The notes: a model not told the origin generated them from the sequence alone. A stretch of DNA of 64,000 bases from Hathewaya histolytica (GCF_901482605.1 NZ_LR590481.1:2356001-2420000); one strand, 5' to 3'. Shown: positions 45,269 to 54,752, counted from the stretch's first letter. Made by a program: numbers and translations.

Positions 45269-46726
45269 TTATTTTTGAGGTCTTCCAACAAGAACTCCTT
45301 TTCCTACTGCAAATATATCATCAACAGTCATTTGGAATCCTACTTCTCTTTCCTCAAATTTTCCTCTTTCTTCTAACTTAGTCATGTTATATTCTTTTAA
45401 TTCCTTAGTAAATGGAATATTACCGAATTTTAAATATCTTACACAACCTTCATTATCTCTAGCTGGCATCATCTTTCCATAGTTATATTTACTTGGTGCA
45501 AATGGAATATCTACAACACCTACTTCAAATCCCTTAACTGTTCCTATTGCAAGGTCTCCATTACCTAATCTAAATAATTCATCTAACATACATTTAGTTT
45601 CAGCTTTTATTATAGCTATTTCTGTTTCTAATTCTTTAGACATTGGCATCTTTTGACCTCTTAATAAGTTCAATGTCATTTTAGTTGCCTTTATACCTTC
45701 AGCATTTGCCTCTTTTGTTGGTATTCCTATAGCTTCATGTGGAGTTTTAACTATAACCTTAGTAGCTCCTGCAAGTGCCGCAGCAGCAGCTCCAGTTGAA
45801 ATTACACCAAAAGCTTTAGCTTCATCTGAAGGGAATCCTCCCATCCATTGGTGGAATACTGTAGTTAGTACTACGTCATTATAACCATATTCTTTTAAGT
45901 ATTCTTCACATTGCTCTTCTAATGCTCTTATTGCAGCTACGTCTTGGATTAAGTTACCACATTGTCCGTATCCTACTGTGATATTTTTAACTCCTTGTTC
46001 TGCTGCAAGTAATGCTTCAATAATAGCAACAACGTTTGATGTACTTGGTGGTACTAATGTTCCTGTAAGTGGTCCAAATGGTTCTCTATTAATACTAACC
46101 CCATGTTCTTCATAATATCCAACAAGTCTATCACAATATTGCCAATCTAATATTGACTTTTCAAGCGGTACATTTTTAGCATATGGAATATTATAAGAAA
46201 TTCCACCGCCTTCATTTGAAGTCCAACCACCTGCGTGGATTATTTCTGATAATAATCTAGAATCTGGTGTACCATGTCTTGCTTCTACTGGTAAATTAAC
46301 AGCTTCTACAACTTGCCTACATCCAGTAACACCATGGTTTACTCCTGGGAATCCATTTAGTAATGATCTTCCTGCTTTTTTACTTTCCTCTATACCAACT
46401 TCACACTCATCATATCTATTTAATCTTGTATAACTATCTATTGTACTTGGTAATAAATCTGCTCCACCTTCATTTTGTAAATGAGTTAATAATTCAATAT
46501 GCTTATCTATTAAAGCAACACCTGCTCTTGGTTGTGCTAAAGTTATTCCTTCTTCCTTAGCTTTTACTAACTTCTTTGCAAAGTTTTTATGATCAGGTAA
46601 GGATTTGCAATATTCTATACCATCTTGAATATTCTCAACTTCTTTACCAGTTGACCAGTGCCCTAAAATTTCTTTTCTCATTTCGAAAAATTCTTCTTCA
46701 GTCCATTTTTTATTTTTTAACTCCAC
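45269..46726 (-). CDS. glmE: Glutamate mutase epsilon (E) subunit
   Basis: The catalytic barrel subunit of the adenosylcobalamin-dependent mutase that rearranges L-glutamate to L-threo-3-methylaspartate. The 485 residues match GlmE/MutE over their full length, including [14 protein letters not shown], the substrate-arginine segment [37 protein letters not shown] and [10 protein letters not shown]. Starts at GTG 46726 behind GGGGG. It pairs with glmS, which carries the B12-binding fold. Position between glmL and mal is the same as in other amino-acid-fermenting clostridia. Confidence 0.96.
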   Translation of the reverse strand: MELKNKKWTEEEFFEMRKEILGHWSTGKEVENIQDGIEYCKSLPDHKNFAKKLVKAKEEGITLAQPRAGVALIDKHIELLTHLQNEGGADLLPSTIDSYTRLNRYDECEVGIEESKKAGRSLLNGFPGVNHGVTGCRQVVEAVNLPVEARHGTPDSRLLSEIIHAGGWTSNEGGGISYNIPYAKNVPLEKSILDWQYCDRLVGYYEEHGVSINREPFGPLTGTLVPPSTSNVVAIIEALLAAEQGVKNITVGYGQCGNLIQDVAAIRALEEQCEEYLKEYGYNDVVLTTVFHQWMGGFPSDEAKAFGVISTGAAAAALAGATKVIVKTPHEAIGIPTKEANAEGIKATKMTLNLLRGQKMPMSKELETEIAIIKAETKCMLDELFRLGNGDLAIGTVKGFEVGVVDIPFAPSKYNYGKMMPARDNEGCVRYLKFGNIPFTKELKEYNMTKLEERGKFEEREVGFQMTVDDIFAVGKGVLVGRPQK

Positions 46727-46750
46727 AGCTTTTTACCCCCTAGATATAAA

Positions 46751-48145
46751 CTATAACTTCACTAAATATTTTTTCATTAATCTTACGGCTAAATCAGGCA
46801 ATTCCTGAGCTAATAAACCCATTGCAGATAAAATATAAGTTTTATCTAACATAAACCCTGGATTTTCTGGTTTTAGGTGAGTTCCTTCTTCTTTTGAGAA
46901 AACTCCAGCTTTTAATATTTCTGAAGGATTCTTACTATGAACAAGTACTCCCCCCGTACCAACTATATATTTAACTGGCATTAAGTCCTTACCAACTTGT
47001 GTGTATATAGGACCTACTGGTGTATACACACATTCAACAGTTCCTACGTGTCTTGACATAGCTAGCTCCGTTGCTACTTTTGCCATAGCTTCATCAAAGA
47101 AAATTTCTTCCTCTGTCTTAGGAACCATTCTTATATTTTCTGATCTATATTTACAATTTTCTGAAATATTAATCTTTCTTTCTTTATCATTCAAATAATT
47201 TCTTAGTTTTCTAGTACCAGATGCCTCTAGAAGCGATAATGATGAATACCTCATTCCTAAATCCCCTTCTACAGTTCTTTTTGCAAAGGGTTCTTCTAGT
47301 CCTCTAACAGTAACACCCGGTTTTGATGGTTCCCCATCTGCTAGTGAGTGAATATCTGTTGTTGCACCACCTATATCCACTATTACTAAATCTCCTATAC
47401 CTTCCTCTTCATCGGTGCCTTGGCTTAATGCTTCAGCGGCTTTTAAAACTGCTGCTGGTGTAGGCATTAATATTCCACTTATAAAGTTTTCAGCATTCCC
47501 TAGTCCTTTTGCTTTTACTATATTACCCATGAAGATTTTTCTAATCTCTTCTCTTGCAGGTTCTACATTTAAGACATTTAATTTGGGCATTACATTTCTT
47601 GTTATACTATAATAAATTCCTGCCTCATAGAAGATCTTCTTTATTTCGTCATTTGCTACTTTATTACCTGCTACAACTACTGGAACACCAAGCTTAGCTT
47701 CTGCTATCATCTTAGCATTATGAATTATACAATCCTTGTTTCCTCCATCTGTTCCACCTGCTAGTAAAATAATATCTAATTTTGAATTTCTTATTTCTTC
47801 TACTTCTGATTCTGTAAGTTCAAAACTATATACATTTAATATTCTTGCTCCAGCGCCTAAAGCAGCTCTTTTAGCAGCTTCTGCTGTAAGGTCTGGCACA
47901 AGTCCAACAGCTATCATTTTTAAACCGCCAGCTGCAGATGAACACGCTAATTTGTTAACAAAATTAACTTCTTTTCCTTGTAATTGCTCTTCTATTTTTT
48001 TATAGGCATTATTAAATCCAATCATTATATCATCTTCGATTGTAGTAATGTCTTTTGCTGTAGCTACAATTTCTTCAGTGTCTATATCCACAACTGTTAG
48101 TTTGGTATAAGTACTACCAAAATCTAATAATAGGTAAGCATTCAC
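46751..48145 (-). CDS. glmL: Glutamate mutase-associated protein GlmL/MutL (ASKHA-fold ATPase)
   Basis: A 464-residue protein found between glmS and glmE in methylaspartate-pathway operons. The N-terminal LLLDFGSTYTKLTVVDID is the phosphate-1 motif of the actin/hexokinase/Hsp70 fold. The central ILLAGGTDGGNKD and VDIGGATTDIHS complete the nucleotide-binding pattern. It is thought to help maintain or reactivate the B12 enzyme, by analogy with diol-dehydratase reactivases; it is not a mismatch-repair MutL despite the name. The GTG at 48145 follows AGAGGTGA. Confidence 0.92.
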   Translation of the reverse strand: MNAYLLLDFGSTYTKLTVVDIDTEEIVATAKDITTIEDDIMIGFNNAYKKIEEQLQGKEVNFVNKLACSSAAGGLKMIAVGLVPDLTAEAAKRAALGAGARILNVYSFELTESEVEEIRNSKLDIILLAGGTDGGNKDCIIHNAKMIAEAKLGVPVVVAGNKVANDEIKKIFYEAGIYYSITRNVMPKLNVLNVEPAREEIRKIFMGNIVKAKGLGNAENFISGILMPTPAAVLKAAEALSQGTDEEEGIGDLVIVDIGGATTDIHSLADGEPSKPGVTVRGLEEPFAKRTVEGDLGMRYSSLSLLEASGTRKLRNYLNDKERKINISENCKYRSENIRMVPKTEEEIFFDEAMAKVATELAMSRHVGTVECVYTPVGPIYTQVGKDLMPVKYIVGTGGVLVHSKNPSEILKAGVFSKEEGTHLKPENPGFMLDKTYILSAMGLLAQELPDLAVRLMKKYLVKL

Positions 48146-48187
48146 TTTATTTCACCTCTGAATTTTTTAGGTACAGTTTGTCCCAAA

Positions 48188-48610
48188 TTATTTTATGTTT
48201 AAATCAGTTCTTAAATCTCCAATTGTAACTTCGATTGGAGTTCCTGGTGCATAAACTCTATCAAATCCCATATCTGTGAATCTTTGGTGAACTTCATTCC
48301 AATCTTGTTTACCAACAACTATATTACCACCAACGCATAATTTTATATCTTTTAGACCAGCTTCTTCGCATTTTTCTCTTAATCCCCTACAGTCAATTTC
48401 TCCATGACCATATAAAGAAGATACAACTATTGCTTCAGCATTTGTTTCAACCGCTGCATTTATAAAGTCTTCTTGTGGTGATAAAACTCCAATATTAATT
48501 ACGTTAAATCCTGCTTCTGTTAGTGCATAATCAATTATTTTGTTCCCAACAGCGTGGCAATCAGAACCTATAACCCCAATTACTACAGTCTTGCCATTAT
48601 TTTTTTCCAT
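48188..48610 (-). CDS. glmS: Glutamate mutase sigma (S) subunit, B12-binding
   Basis: The small cobalamin-binding subunit of glutamate mutase, 140 residues. It carries the base-off/His-on signature DCHAVG (DxHxxG) at [13 protein letters not shown], then [10 protein letters not shown] and the GGNIVVGKQ loop that holds the nucleotide tail. The ATG at 48610 aligns with the start of characterised sigma subunits; an in-frame TTG at 48619 almost touches the AGGAGG site. It is the first enzyme gene of the pathway, 156 bases after the GntR regulator. I saw no cobalamin riboswitch upstream. Confidence 0.96.
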   Translation of the reverse strand: MEKNNGKTVVIGVIGSDCHAVGNKIIDYALTEAGFNVINIGVLSPQEDFINAAVETNAEAIVVSSLYGHGEIDCRGLREKCEEAGLKDIKLCVGGNIVVGKQDWNEVHQRFTDMGFDRVYAPGTPIEVTIGDLRTDLNIK

Positions 48611-48766
48611 ATCAACCAAGGCCTCCTAAATTAATAATAAATATTTTATTATGTAACCCTTTAATATAATTTATTATATTAAAATTTATATATTAAAATA
48701 TCATTACTTGATATTCTAATTTCCTCTTTATCCCCTATGTTAAATATCTATTATGTAAAGCACCTA

Positions 48767-49750
48767 TTAATTATTATATTGTAATTCTATTAACTTAGAC
48801 TTTATCACCTTTACAGATCCATCATCTAAAGTATATATGAATTCAATTATTTCTTTATTACTTTTATTTAAATCTTTTACGTCCTTATATCTACCTGGTG
48901 AAACTATTACTACATCCATATCGTCTATAAATTTACTTAACTCTTTATTATCATAGGTATTAGTAAATTCCATATTTACATTTCCTAATCCTGAATTTTC
49001 TAAAGCTCTTCTTATCTTAAACATAAATTGATCGGATATACATATAAATCCAAGCTTAGTTCCTTCTGGATATCTAGCTATTTTCACTATGGTACCAAGA
49101 TCTGGATTAATAGCTACACCTAAAACATGTTTTTTATTATCCTTTGTAAGTTCTGTAATTTCATTTACATGATTAAAAGTAGTTATAATAACTTGACACT
49201 TTTTTAAAATATCTGATGTTTTATTATCCATTTTTTGAAGGTCTGATATAGTAAGTGGTATTACATTCATATTACTTGTTTTAGTTAACTGTTCACTAAA
49301 CATTTTAGCTTGTTCAATATTACATTCAACATATACAGATACAATCTTTTTCATTATTTCTTTCTTCTCATTAACTCTTTCATTTACAACTTCCAAGAAT
49401 TCTTCTGTCTTCATACCATTTTCTAAAGCCTCTTCTAATGCTAGGTCTAATACCTTAACAATCTTATCTTTTAAATTTTTGTCCTTCCATGAAGACACCT
49501 CTTCTATTACAAATGTACCTTTACCTTGGTATGATTTTATTATTCCATCCTTCTCCAACTCGTTGTATGCTGAACTAATGGTGTTTCTACTAACTCCTAA
49601 TAACTGTGCCAATTCTCTTTCTGTTGGCATTTTACTTCCGACCTTTATCTTTCCACCTCGGATTTGATTTAAGATTTCTTTTTTTACTTGTAAATATATA
49701 GGTACACCACTTTTTTTATTAACTATTATATCTATTTCAATCTCCTCCAT
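48767..49750 (-). CDS. GntR-family transcriptional regulator of the glutamate-fermentation cluster (inferred)
   Basis: A 327-residue regulator. Residues 10-80 are a GntR winged helix (VPIYLQVKKEILNQIRGGKI, GSKMPTERELAQLLGVSRNTISSAYNELEKDGII, GKGTFV). The C-terminal ~230 residues are not a common FCD or UTRA domain. They contain alternating beta/alpha segments (VIITTFNHVNEI, KLGFICISDQFMFKIRRAL, DVVIVSPGRYKDV) that could bind a small-molecule effector. The start at 49750 follows GGAGGAG. A consensus promoter and a perfect palindrome lie directly upstream. Placement suggests it controls glmS and downstream genes; that is inference. Confidence 0.88.
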   Translation of the reverse strand: MEEIEIDIIVNKKSGVPIYLQVKKEILNQIRGGKIKVGSKMPTERELAQLLGVSRNTISSAYNELEKDGIIKSYQGKGTFVIEEVSSWKDKNLKDKIVKVLDLALEEALENGMKTEEFLEVVNERVNEKKEIMKKIVSVYVECNIEQAKMFSEQLTKTSNMNVIPLTISDLQKMDNKTSDILKKCQVIITTFNHVNEITELTKDNKKHVLGVAINPDLGTIVKIARYPEGTKLGFICISDQFMFKIRRALENSGLGNVNMEFTNTYDNKELSKFIDDMDVVIVSPGRYKDVKDLNKSNKEIIEFIYTLDDGSVKVIKSKLIELQYNN

Positions 49751-49763
49751 TTTAAATGGACTA

Positions 49764-49777
49764 ATGGATTAATCCAT
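49764..49777. promoter_or_regulatory. Perfect 14-bp palindrome, candidate GntR operator
   Basis: ATGGATTAATCCAT lies just downstream of the -10 box, at about +5 to +18 of the predicted regulator transcript, where a bound GntR dimer would block transcription. I found no second perfect copy upstream of glmS. Confidence 0.6.
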
Positions 49778-49788
49778 AAGACACCTTA

Positions 49789-49817
49789 ATAATATCATAT
49801 TATTTTTACAGTATCAA
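49789..49817 (-). promoter_or_regulatory. Sigma-A promoter of the GntR regulator
   Basis: On the minus strand, TTGATA (49817-49812), a 17-base spacer and TATTAT (49794-49789), with a TG just before the -10. Expected start is near 49782. Confidence 0.7.
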
Positions 49818-50029
49818 CAATTTTCAAAAAATAAATTCAATTCAACCTCAAATTATAAACAGTGTAAGTATTTTTAAGATTCAATTGAATATATAGTACA
49901 TATAAGCCCTAATAGGTCTATTTTAAGTAATTTGAACTTTGTTTATTTTTTATGTAGTTATAAAAATTAGTTATAAAAATAACACTCACTTAATCTTATT
50001 TTAATATATTCTATTATCTTTTTATACTT

Positions 50030-50072
50030 AAAATAACAGGTAATGGACTTGTTAAAAAGTCCATTACCTGTT
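50030..50072 (-). terminator. Terminator of cwlD, overlapping the end of the gene
   Basis: A perfect 16-bp stem, AACAGGTAATGGACTT (50035-50050) with AAGTCCATTACCTGTT (50057-50072). The right arm contains the last two codons and the stop codon of cwlD. ATTTTAAG follows. Confidence 0.8.
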
Positions 50073-50819
50073 ATTATAATATTCAACTATAGATTTAGCC
50101 AAGCTTTTAGCTATCTTTCTTTGGTATTCCTCACTTTTCAATTTCTTTTCTTCCTCATAATTTGACAAAAAACCGCATTCTACAATGATTGAAGGCATAT
50201 TATCATTGGATCTTAATATCTTAAATTGGTCCTTAGCTTCTTTCTCAACTCTATTATTATTAGGATCTAAATCATTTTTTAAATTTTTTTGCGTTATATT
50301 GCCTAATATCTTACTTTTCTCATGTCTAGAGTACCATACCTGGGCTCCACTATACTTTTCTTGAGGAAACTTATTCATATGAATACTTAAGAATATATCT
50401 GGAGACGTCTCCTCCTTCATTTTACACCTATTCTTTAAATCTTGTATTTTTTTTTCTCTTACAGTTCCTTTGTTATCATAAAGTCCTCTGTCATCTTCTC
50501 TAGTCATATAAACCTTGAAACCTATTTTTTCTAATTCCTCTTTTGTATAAAGAGCTGTTTTTAAATTTAAGTCTTTCTCTATAGTTCCCCTAGGCGAAAC
50601 AGCACCTCCATCCATACCTCCATGTCCTGGATCAATTAAAATACTTTTGCTTTCCGTTTTCTTCATCACATTTGTTATATGATTATGGTTCACTCCTAAA
50701 ATTCCTATTATACATAAAAGTACTACCATTACACTTAATATCAATTTCTTATTGTCTAAGGCTTTATTTTTAGTAACTTCCTTTAGCTTTCTTATTTTTG
50801 TATCATTCTTTAACTTCAA
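50064..50819 (-). CDS. cwlD: Germination-specific N-acetylmuramoyl-L-alanine amidase
   Basis: A zinc amidase that removes peptide side chains during spore cortex synthesis so that muramic-delta-lactam can form. The 251 residues have an N-terminal membrane/signal segment (KLILSVMVVLLCIIGILG, ~24-42). A single amidase_3 domain carries the zinc and catalytic residues in DPGHGGMDGGA, GTIEKDLNLK, LSIHMN and VECGFLSNYEEEKKL. The TTG at 50819 follows AAAGGAG. Length and domain content (no SPOR or LysM repeats) are those of CwlD, so the organism is presumably a spore former. Confidence 0.88.
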   Translation of the reverse strand: MKLKNDTKIRKLKEVTKNKALDNKKLILSVMVVLLCIIGILGVNHNHITNVMKKTESKSILIDPGHGGMDGGAVSPRGTIEKDLNLKTALYTKEELEKIGFKVYMTREDDRGLYDNKGTVREKKIQDLKNRCKMKEETSPDIFLSIHMNKFPQEKYSGAQVWYSRHEKSKILGNITQKNLKNDLDPNNNRVEKEAKDQFKILRSNDNMPSIIVECGFLSNYEEEKKLKSEEYQRKIAKSLAKSIVEYYNNR

Positions 50820-50917
50820 CTTTATTTCTCCTTTCTCTTTCTACCCTAATATCAAATGTATTCTCTAAACCTAAATATTATTAATAATATCTAAGTTTTT
50901 ATTTAATATATTTTATT

Positions 50918-50958
50918 ATAAAAAAAACAGTTTGTATTTTTCATACAAACTGTTTTTT
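50918..50958 (-). terminator. Terminator of the Na/Pi cotransporter gene
   Basis: AAAACAGTTTGTAT (50924-50937) pairs with ATACAAACTGTTTT (50943-50956), 5-base loop, with a run of A/T on either side. Confidence 0.8.
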
Positions 50959-50988
50959 ATAAATATCTCACTAATTCAATTTTACTTA

Positions 50989-52617
50989 TTAACTTGTTGT
51001 TATATTAATAACAGTATCAGAAATGTTATTTGCATGATCGCCTATTCTCTCTAAATTACTTATAAGATCTAAGAATACAGTTCCGACTGAAGCGTTACAC
51101 AAACCCTGATTCAATCTCTTTATATGAGTACTTCTTAACTCCTTTTCCAAAGAGTCTATTCTTTCTTCAATCTGTTTTACTTTCTCAGCTTTCATAATGT
51201 TTTTTTCCTCAAAAGCTTCAACGCTAACAGTTAGCACATCTATTGTATATTGGAACATATCCATTAATTCAGAATTGGCATCGTTCGAGAACTTTAGCCT
51301 CTTTAACATTTTCTCCCCTGCAAGGTCAGCTATATTTTCAGCATGATCACCTATTCTTTCAATATCGTTTACAACATGGAACATTGAAGTCACTATATCT
51401 GTTTCATGATCAGCTAAATCTTCCTTTGAAAGTTTAACAAGAAAATTAACTATTTCATCTTCTAAAAGATTTATTAGTTTTTCATTTTTATAAACCTTTT
51501 TGATTAATTTTTCATCATTTTTTTCAAATGCTTCCATGGCAATTTCTAAATTCTTTCTAGCCTTATTTGCCATTCTACTTATTTCTTTTACTGTTTGGCC
51601 AACTGCTATAACAGGAGTTTCTAACAGTCTATCATCTATGTATTGAGTACCATACTTTTCAGTTTCATCTTCACCTTTAATTAAAGTATTAGCTAGTTTA
51701 ACTAAATATTTTATAAATGGTAGAAGAATTAAAGTGTTTGCTATATTAAAAATTGTATGTGCATTAGCTATTTGATTCTTAACCACTGATGAACCTATGA
51801 ATGGTAAGCTTGTCACAGCCCATGCTAGAGGTTTAAATAGTGGTATAAATATTATTGTACCAAGAAGGTTAAATAATAAGTGTATCACTGCAGCTTTTTT
51901 AGCTGTTTTAGATGTTCCTATACTAGAAAGTAATGCCGTAACACAAGTTCCTATATTACATCCAAATAAAATAGGAATTACCATAGTTATCTTTAAAACA
52001 CCAGTTCCAGCCAATGAAATTAATATTCCTGTGGTTGCCGATGAACTTTGTATAATTGCAGTTATAGCTAATCCAGCTAGAATACCTAAGAAAACATTTC
52101 CATCTAACTTAACTAATATTTCTCTAAATAGCTCTGACTGTTGTAAAGGTTCCATGGAAGTCTTCATTAAATTCATACCTAAAAATAATATACCAAAACC
52201 TAAAACTATGTTTCCAAGCTCTCTACCTTTACTAGCCTCTGTAAATAAAACAATTAATGTTCCTACCCCTATAAATATAGGTATAAATGCTTCAATATCT
52301 AGGGTTACAATCTGAGCCGTTATAGTGGTTCCTATATTTGCCCCCATAATTACTGCTGTTGCTTGATAAAGATTCATGAGTTGAGCATTAACAAAACCAA
52401 CAACCATAACCGTAGTAGCACTACTACTTTGTATTATGGCAGTAACTAATGCTCCCGTTACTACACCTTTAATAGGATTTGAGGTTATCTTTTCAAAAAT
52501 TGACTTTAGTTTTTCACCTGTTGCATTTTGAAGACCATCCCCCATTAATTTCATTCCATATAGGAAAAGTCCAAGACCTCCGAATAACTCGATAGCCATT
52601 TTAAAACCCTGGCTCAT
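50989..52617 (-). CDS. Na/Pi cotransporter family protein with PhoU-like domain
   Basis: A 542-residue sodium-dependent phosphate transporter of the NptA/PNaS family. The N-terminal ~310 residues form the membrane part with two inverted repeats, each carrying the QSSSATT motif (AIIQSSSATTVMVVGF, AIIQSSSATTGILISL). The C-terminal ~200 residues form a helical PhoU-like domain with two metal-binding-type segments (DIERIGDHAENIADLA, LERIGDHANNISDTV). The start at 52617 follows AGGAGGG. It is a single-gene unit. The PhoU-like part probably senses or regulates phosphate flux. Confidence 0.9.
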   Translation of the reverse strand: MSQGFKMAIELFGGLGLFLYGMKLMGDGLQNATGEKLKSIFEKITSNPIKGVVTGALVTAIIQSSSATTVMVVGFVNAQLMNLYQATAVIMGANIGTTITAQIVTLDIEAFIPIFIGVGTLIVLFTEASKGRELGNIVLGFGILFLGMNLMKTSMEPLQQSELFREILVKLDGNVFLGILAGLAITAIIQSSSATTGILISLAGTGVLKITMVIPILFGCNIGTCVTALLSSIGTSKTAKKAAVIHLLFNLLGTIIFIPLFKPLAWAVTSLPFIGSSVVKNQIANAHTIFNIANTLILLPFIKYLVKLANTLIKGEDETEKYGTQYIDDRLLETPVIAVGQTVKEISRMANKARKNLEIAMEAFEKNDEKLIKKVYKNEKLINLLEDEIVNFLVKLSKEDLADHETDIVTSMFHVVNDIERIGDHAENIADLAGEKMLKRLKFSNDANSELMDMFQYTIDVLTVSVEAFEEKNIMKAEKVKQIEERIDSLEKELRSTHIKRLNQGLCNASVGTVFLDLISNLERIGDHANNISDTVINITTS

Positions 52618-52864
52618 AAAATCCCTCCTGTTAACTAGCTATTGTTTAATAGTTTATACTGTTATGTAAATTTAATTCTCCTAATTAATAATTTTCTTAG
52701 AAGATTTATATTTTCTTTCATAATAAATAATACAAAATATTATGGTTTATGTTAATATTTTTTCTATACTTTTAACATTATCTTTATTTACGTTAACAAA
52801 TTATTCATATATTCTTTTCAATTATTTAAAGGTTACCAACTTTACAAATAGTTATGTAAAATTA

Positions 52865-52900
52865 TTATAAAAAAAAGGAAGGGTATATACCCTTCCTTTT
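52865..52900 (-). terminator. Terminator of rplM-rpsI
   Basis: A perfect inverted repeat at 52873-52900 (AAAAGGAAGGGTAT and its complement), followed on the minus strand by TTTTTTTTAT. Confidence 0.85.
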
Positions 52901-52919
52901 GAATAAGAATTCCAAACAA

Positions 52920-53312
52920 CTATCTCTTTGAGAATTGAGGAGCTCTTCTTGCTTTTTTAAGACCGTATTTCTTTCTTTCTTTCATTCTTGAATCTCTAGT
53001 TAAGAATCCAGCTTTCTTTAATTCTGGTCTTAAGTTTTCATCAGCTTTTATTAAAGCTCTAGCTATACCGTGTCTTATAGCACCTGCTTGACCTGAGAAT
53101 CCTCCACCATGAACGTTAACTAATACATCAAATTTCTCTTTTGTACCAGTTAATTCTAATGGTTGGTTAACTATGATTTTTAAAGTATCTAAACCAAAGA
53201 AATCGTCCATATCTCTGTTGTTTATTTTTACTAGACCTTCGCCCGGTACTAGTCTTACTCTAGCTATTGATGTTTTTCTTCTACCTGTTCCGAAATATTG
53301 TACTTTTGCCAT
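52920..53312 (-). CDS. rpsI: 30S ribosomal protein S9 (uS9)
   Basis: A component of the small-subunit head whose C-terminal tail reaches the P-site tRNA. It is 130 residues, the normal bacterial length, with [14 protein letters not shown] at the start, [19 protein letters not shown] in the middle and the conserved basic tail ending [11 protein letters not shown]. The ATG at 53312 follows GGGAGG. It is second in the two-gene operon with rplM, before a perfect terminator hairpin. Confidence 0.98.
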   Translation of the reverse strand: MAKVQYFGTGRRKTSIARVRLVPGEGLVKINNRDMDDFFGLDTLKIIVNQPLELTGTKEKFDVLVNVHGGGFSGQAGAIRHGIARALIKADENLRPELKKAGFLTRDSRMKERKKYGLKKARRAPQFSKR

Positions 53313-53334
53313 GTTATTTCCTCCCTTCAGATAA

Positions 53335-53769
53335 TTAGTATCTTAATTCTAGTTTTTCTGGATTTTGAGCTGCATTATTGTGCTCTGGACCGCTATAAAC
53401 TTTTAACTTTTTAAACATTTGACGACCTAATTTTCCTTTTGGAAGCATTCTTCTTACTGCTTCTTCGAATACAAACTCAGGCTTTTTAGCTAATGCATCT
53501 CTGTAAGACATTTCTTTTAATCCACCTGGATATAGAGAGTGATGTCTTAATAATTTTTGATCTAACTTTTTACCAGTTAAAACAACTTTATCTGCATTTA
53601 CAACTACTACAAAATCCCCAGTATCTACATGAGGAGTATATGTTGGTTTATGCTTTCCTCTTAATATTGATGCTATTTGGCTTGCCGCTCTTCCTAACGT
53701 TTGACCTTCAAGATCTACTACATACCATTTTCTTTCTACTTGTTCGCTTTTAGCTATGTATGATTTCAT
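53335..53769 (-). CDS. rplM: 50S ribosomal protein L13 (uL13)
   Basis: An early-assembly protein of the large subunit. It is 144 residues, with [18 protein letters not shown] near the N-terminus, [14 protein letters not shown], and the SLYPGGLK and [19 protein letters not shown] motifs. The ATG at 53769 follows GGGAGGG. Its 5' leader is structured and matches the L13 autoregulatory leader type, with a near-perfect promoter. It is first of the rplM-rpsI operon. Confidence 0.98.
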   Translation of the reverse strand: MKSYIAKSEQVERKWYVVDLEGQTLGRAASQIASILRGKHKPTYTPHVDTGDFVVVVNADKVVLTGKKLDQKLLRHHSLYPGGLKEMSYRDALAKKPEFVFEEAVRRMLPKGKLGRQMFKKLKVYSGPEHNNAAQNPEKLELRY

Positions 53770-53849
53770 TTTTTTCCCTCCCTGAATTTTACATGAATAT
53801 ATCTATGCAAAAGACCCGGGGCTAGTGGATCTATATACACATAACAACT
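53770..53849 (-). ncRNA. L13 leader (autoregulatory 5' UTR) of rplM-rpsI
   Basis: An ~80-base leader between the promoter and rplM. It holds the sequence CCACTAGCCCCGGG and can fold: GATCC pairs with GGGTC, and ATGTGTATAT pairs with ATATATTCATGT. This resembles the L13_leader described upstream of rplM in Firmicutes, in which free L13 represses its own operon. The identification is from recall of the motif, not from a covariance search. Confidence 0.65.
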
Positions 53850-53855
53850 TTAATA

Positions 53856-53884
53856 ATTATAATACATCTAGCCGGGTGTGTCAA
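53856..53884 (-). promoter_or_regulatory. Perfect-consensus sigma-A promoter of rplM-rpsI
   Basis: On the minus strand, TTGACA (53884-53879), exactly 17 bases, then TATAAT (53861-53856). The spacer is unusually GC-rich (CACCCGGC). Predicted start near 53849. Confidence 0.9.
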
Positions 53885-53924
53885 CATATTTAAAATGTTT
53901 TATATTAAATATTTTTTCATTTTA

Positions 53925-54659
53925 TTAATACCATGTTTTTAATAAAACTAAACCTTGTGGCGGAGCTGTCTTACCAGCTTTATTTCTATCTTTTGAATCA
54001 ATTATGTCTTTAACATATTCTGCTTCAATTCTAGATTCACCTACAAGTATTAAAGTACCTACTATTATTCTAACCATATTATATAAAAAACCATCTGCAG
54101 ATACATATATTTTTATTTTATTATTATCTTCTTCTATTTTTAAATCTGTAACTGTTCTTATAGATGTTTTAACAGAACTTCCTTTGTTCTTAAATGCTGA
54201 AAAGTCATGTTTTCCTAATATATATTCTGATGCTTCTCTCATTTTATTTATATTTAGATGGTTCTTATGATGATATACATAATTTCTATCTATAGCTGTA
54301 GGAAATTCCCTATTTAAAATTGTATATAAGTATGTTTTACCTTTTGAACTATATCTAGAATGGAACTCTCCACTCACTTCCTCAGAATTTAAAACAACAA
54401 TATCTCTAGGTAGCTTAGTATTTAAAGCATATTTTATCTTCTCTGGTGGTATACTTGTATCACTTTTAAAATTAAGGATATACTCTTTAGCGTGAACTCC
54501 CGTATCTGTCCTACTACAACCTACCACTTGTACTTCATGCAATAAAAGCTCCTCTAAAGATTTTTCAATAACTTCTTGTACACTTAAAGAATTGTTCTGT
54601 TTTTGCCATCCAGAATAATTTGTTCCATCATATTCTATAGTTAATTTTATATTTTTCAT
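53925..54659 (-). CDS. truA: tRNA pseudouridine(38-40) synthase
   Basis: Converts uridines 38-40 of the anticodon stem of many tRNAs to pseudouridine. The 244 residues include the N-terminal YDGTNYSGWQKQ, the catalytic motif CSRTDTGVHAKEY with the essential Asp, and the C-terminal FLYNMVRIIVGTLI and KTAPPQGLVL. The ATG at 54659 has a rather distant GAGG. It follows the ECF transporter genes and precedes the rplM operon, the usual Firmicute order ecfA1-ecfA2-ecfT-truA-rplM-rpsI. Confidence 0.97.
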   Translation of the reverse strand: MKNIKLTIEYDGTNYSGWQKQNNSLSVQEVIEKSLEELLLHEVQVVGCSRTDTGVHAKEYILNFKSDTSIPPEKIKYALNTKLPRDIVVLNSEEVSGEFHSRYSSKGKTYLYTILNREFPTAIDRNYVYHHKNHLNINKMREASEYILGKHDFSAFKNKGSSVKTSIRTVTDLKIEEDNNKIKIYVSADGFLYNMVRIIVGTLILVGESRIEAEYVKDIIDSKDRNKAGKTAPPQGLVLLKTWY

Positions 54660-54752
54660 AATACTATCATTACCTCTAAATCTAAAGTATATTAATATAT
54701 ATACTTAATTTGGAATTAATAGATTGCCCTTAATTAAATAGTTTCAGTCATC

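Noticed and set aside
46363-46560. 65-codon plus-strand frame inside glmE
   Set aside because: Shadow of glmE with repetitive Leu/Tyr/His composition.
46751-48145. Annotation of the 'MutL' gene as mismatch repair
   Set aside because: Sequence is an actin/Hsp70-fold ATPase of glutamate mutase operons, unrelated to GHKL-type MutL.
48611-48766. Possible cobalamin riboswitch upstream of the B12-dependent glutamate mutase
   Set aside because: The spacer is only ~150 bases, almost pure A/T, with no B12-box-like sequence.
51797-52315. 172-codon plus-strand open frame opposite the Na/Pi cotransporter
   Set aside because: Overlaps the conserved membrane repeats of the real gene; no ribosome site.
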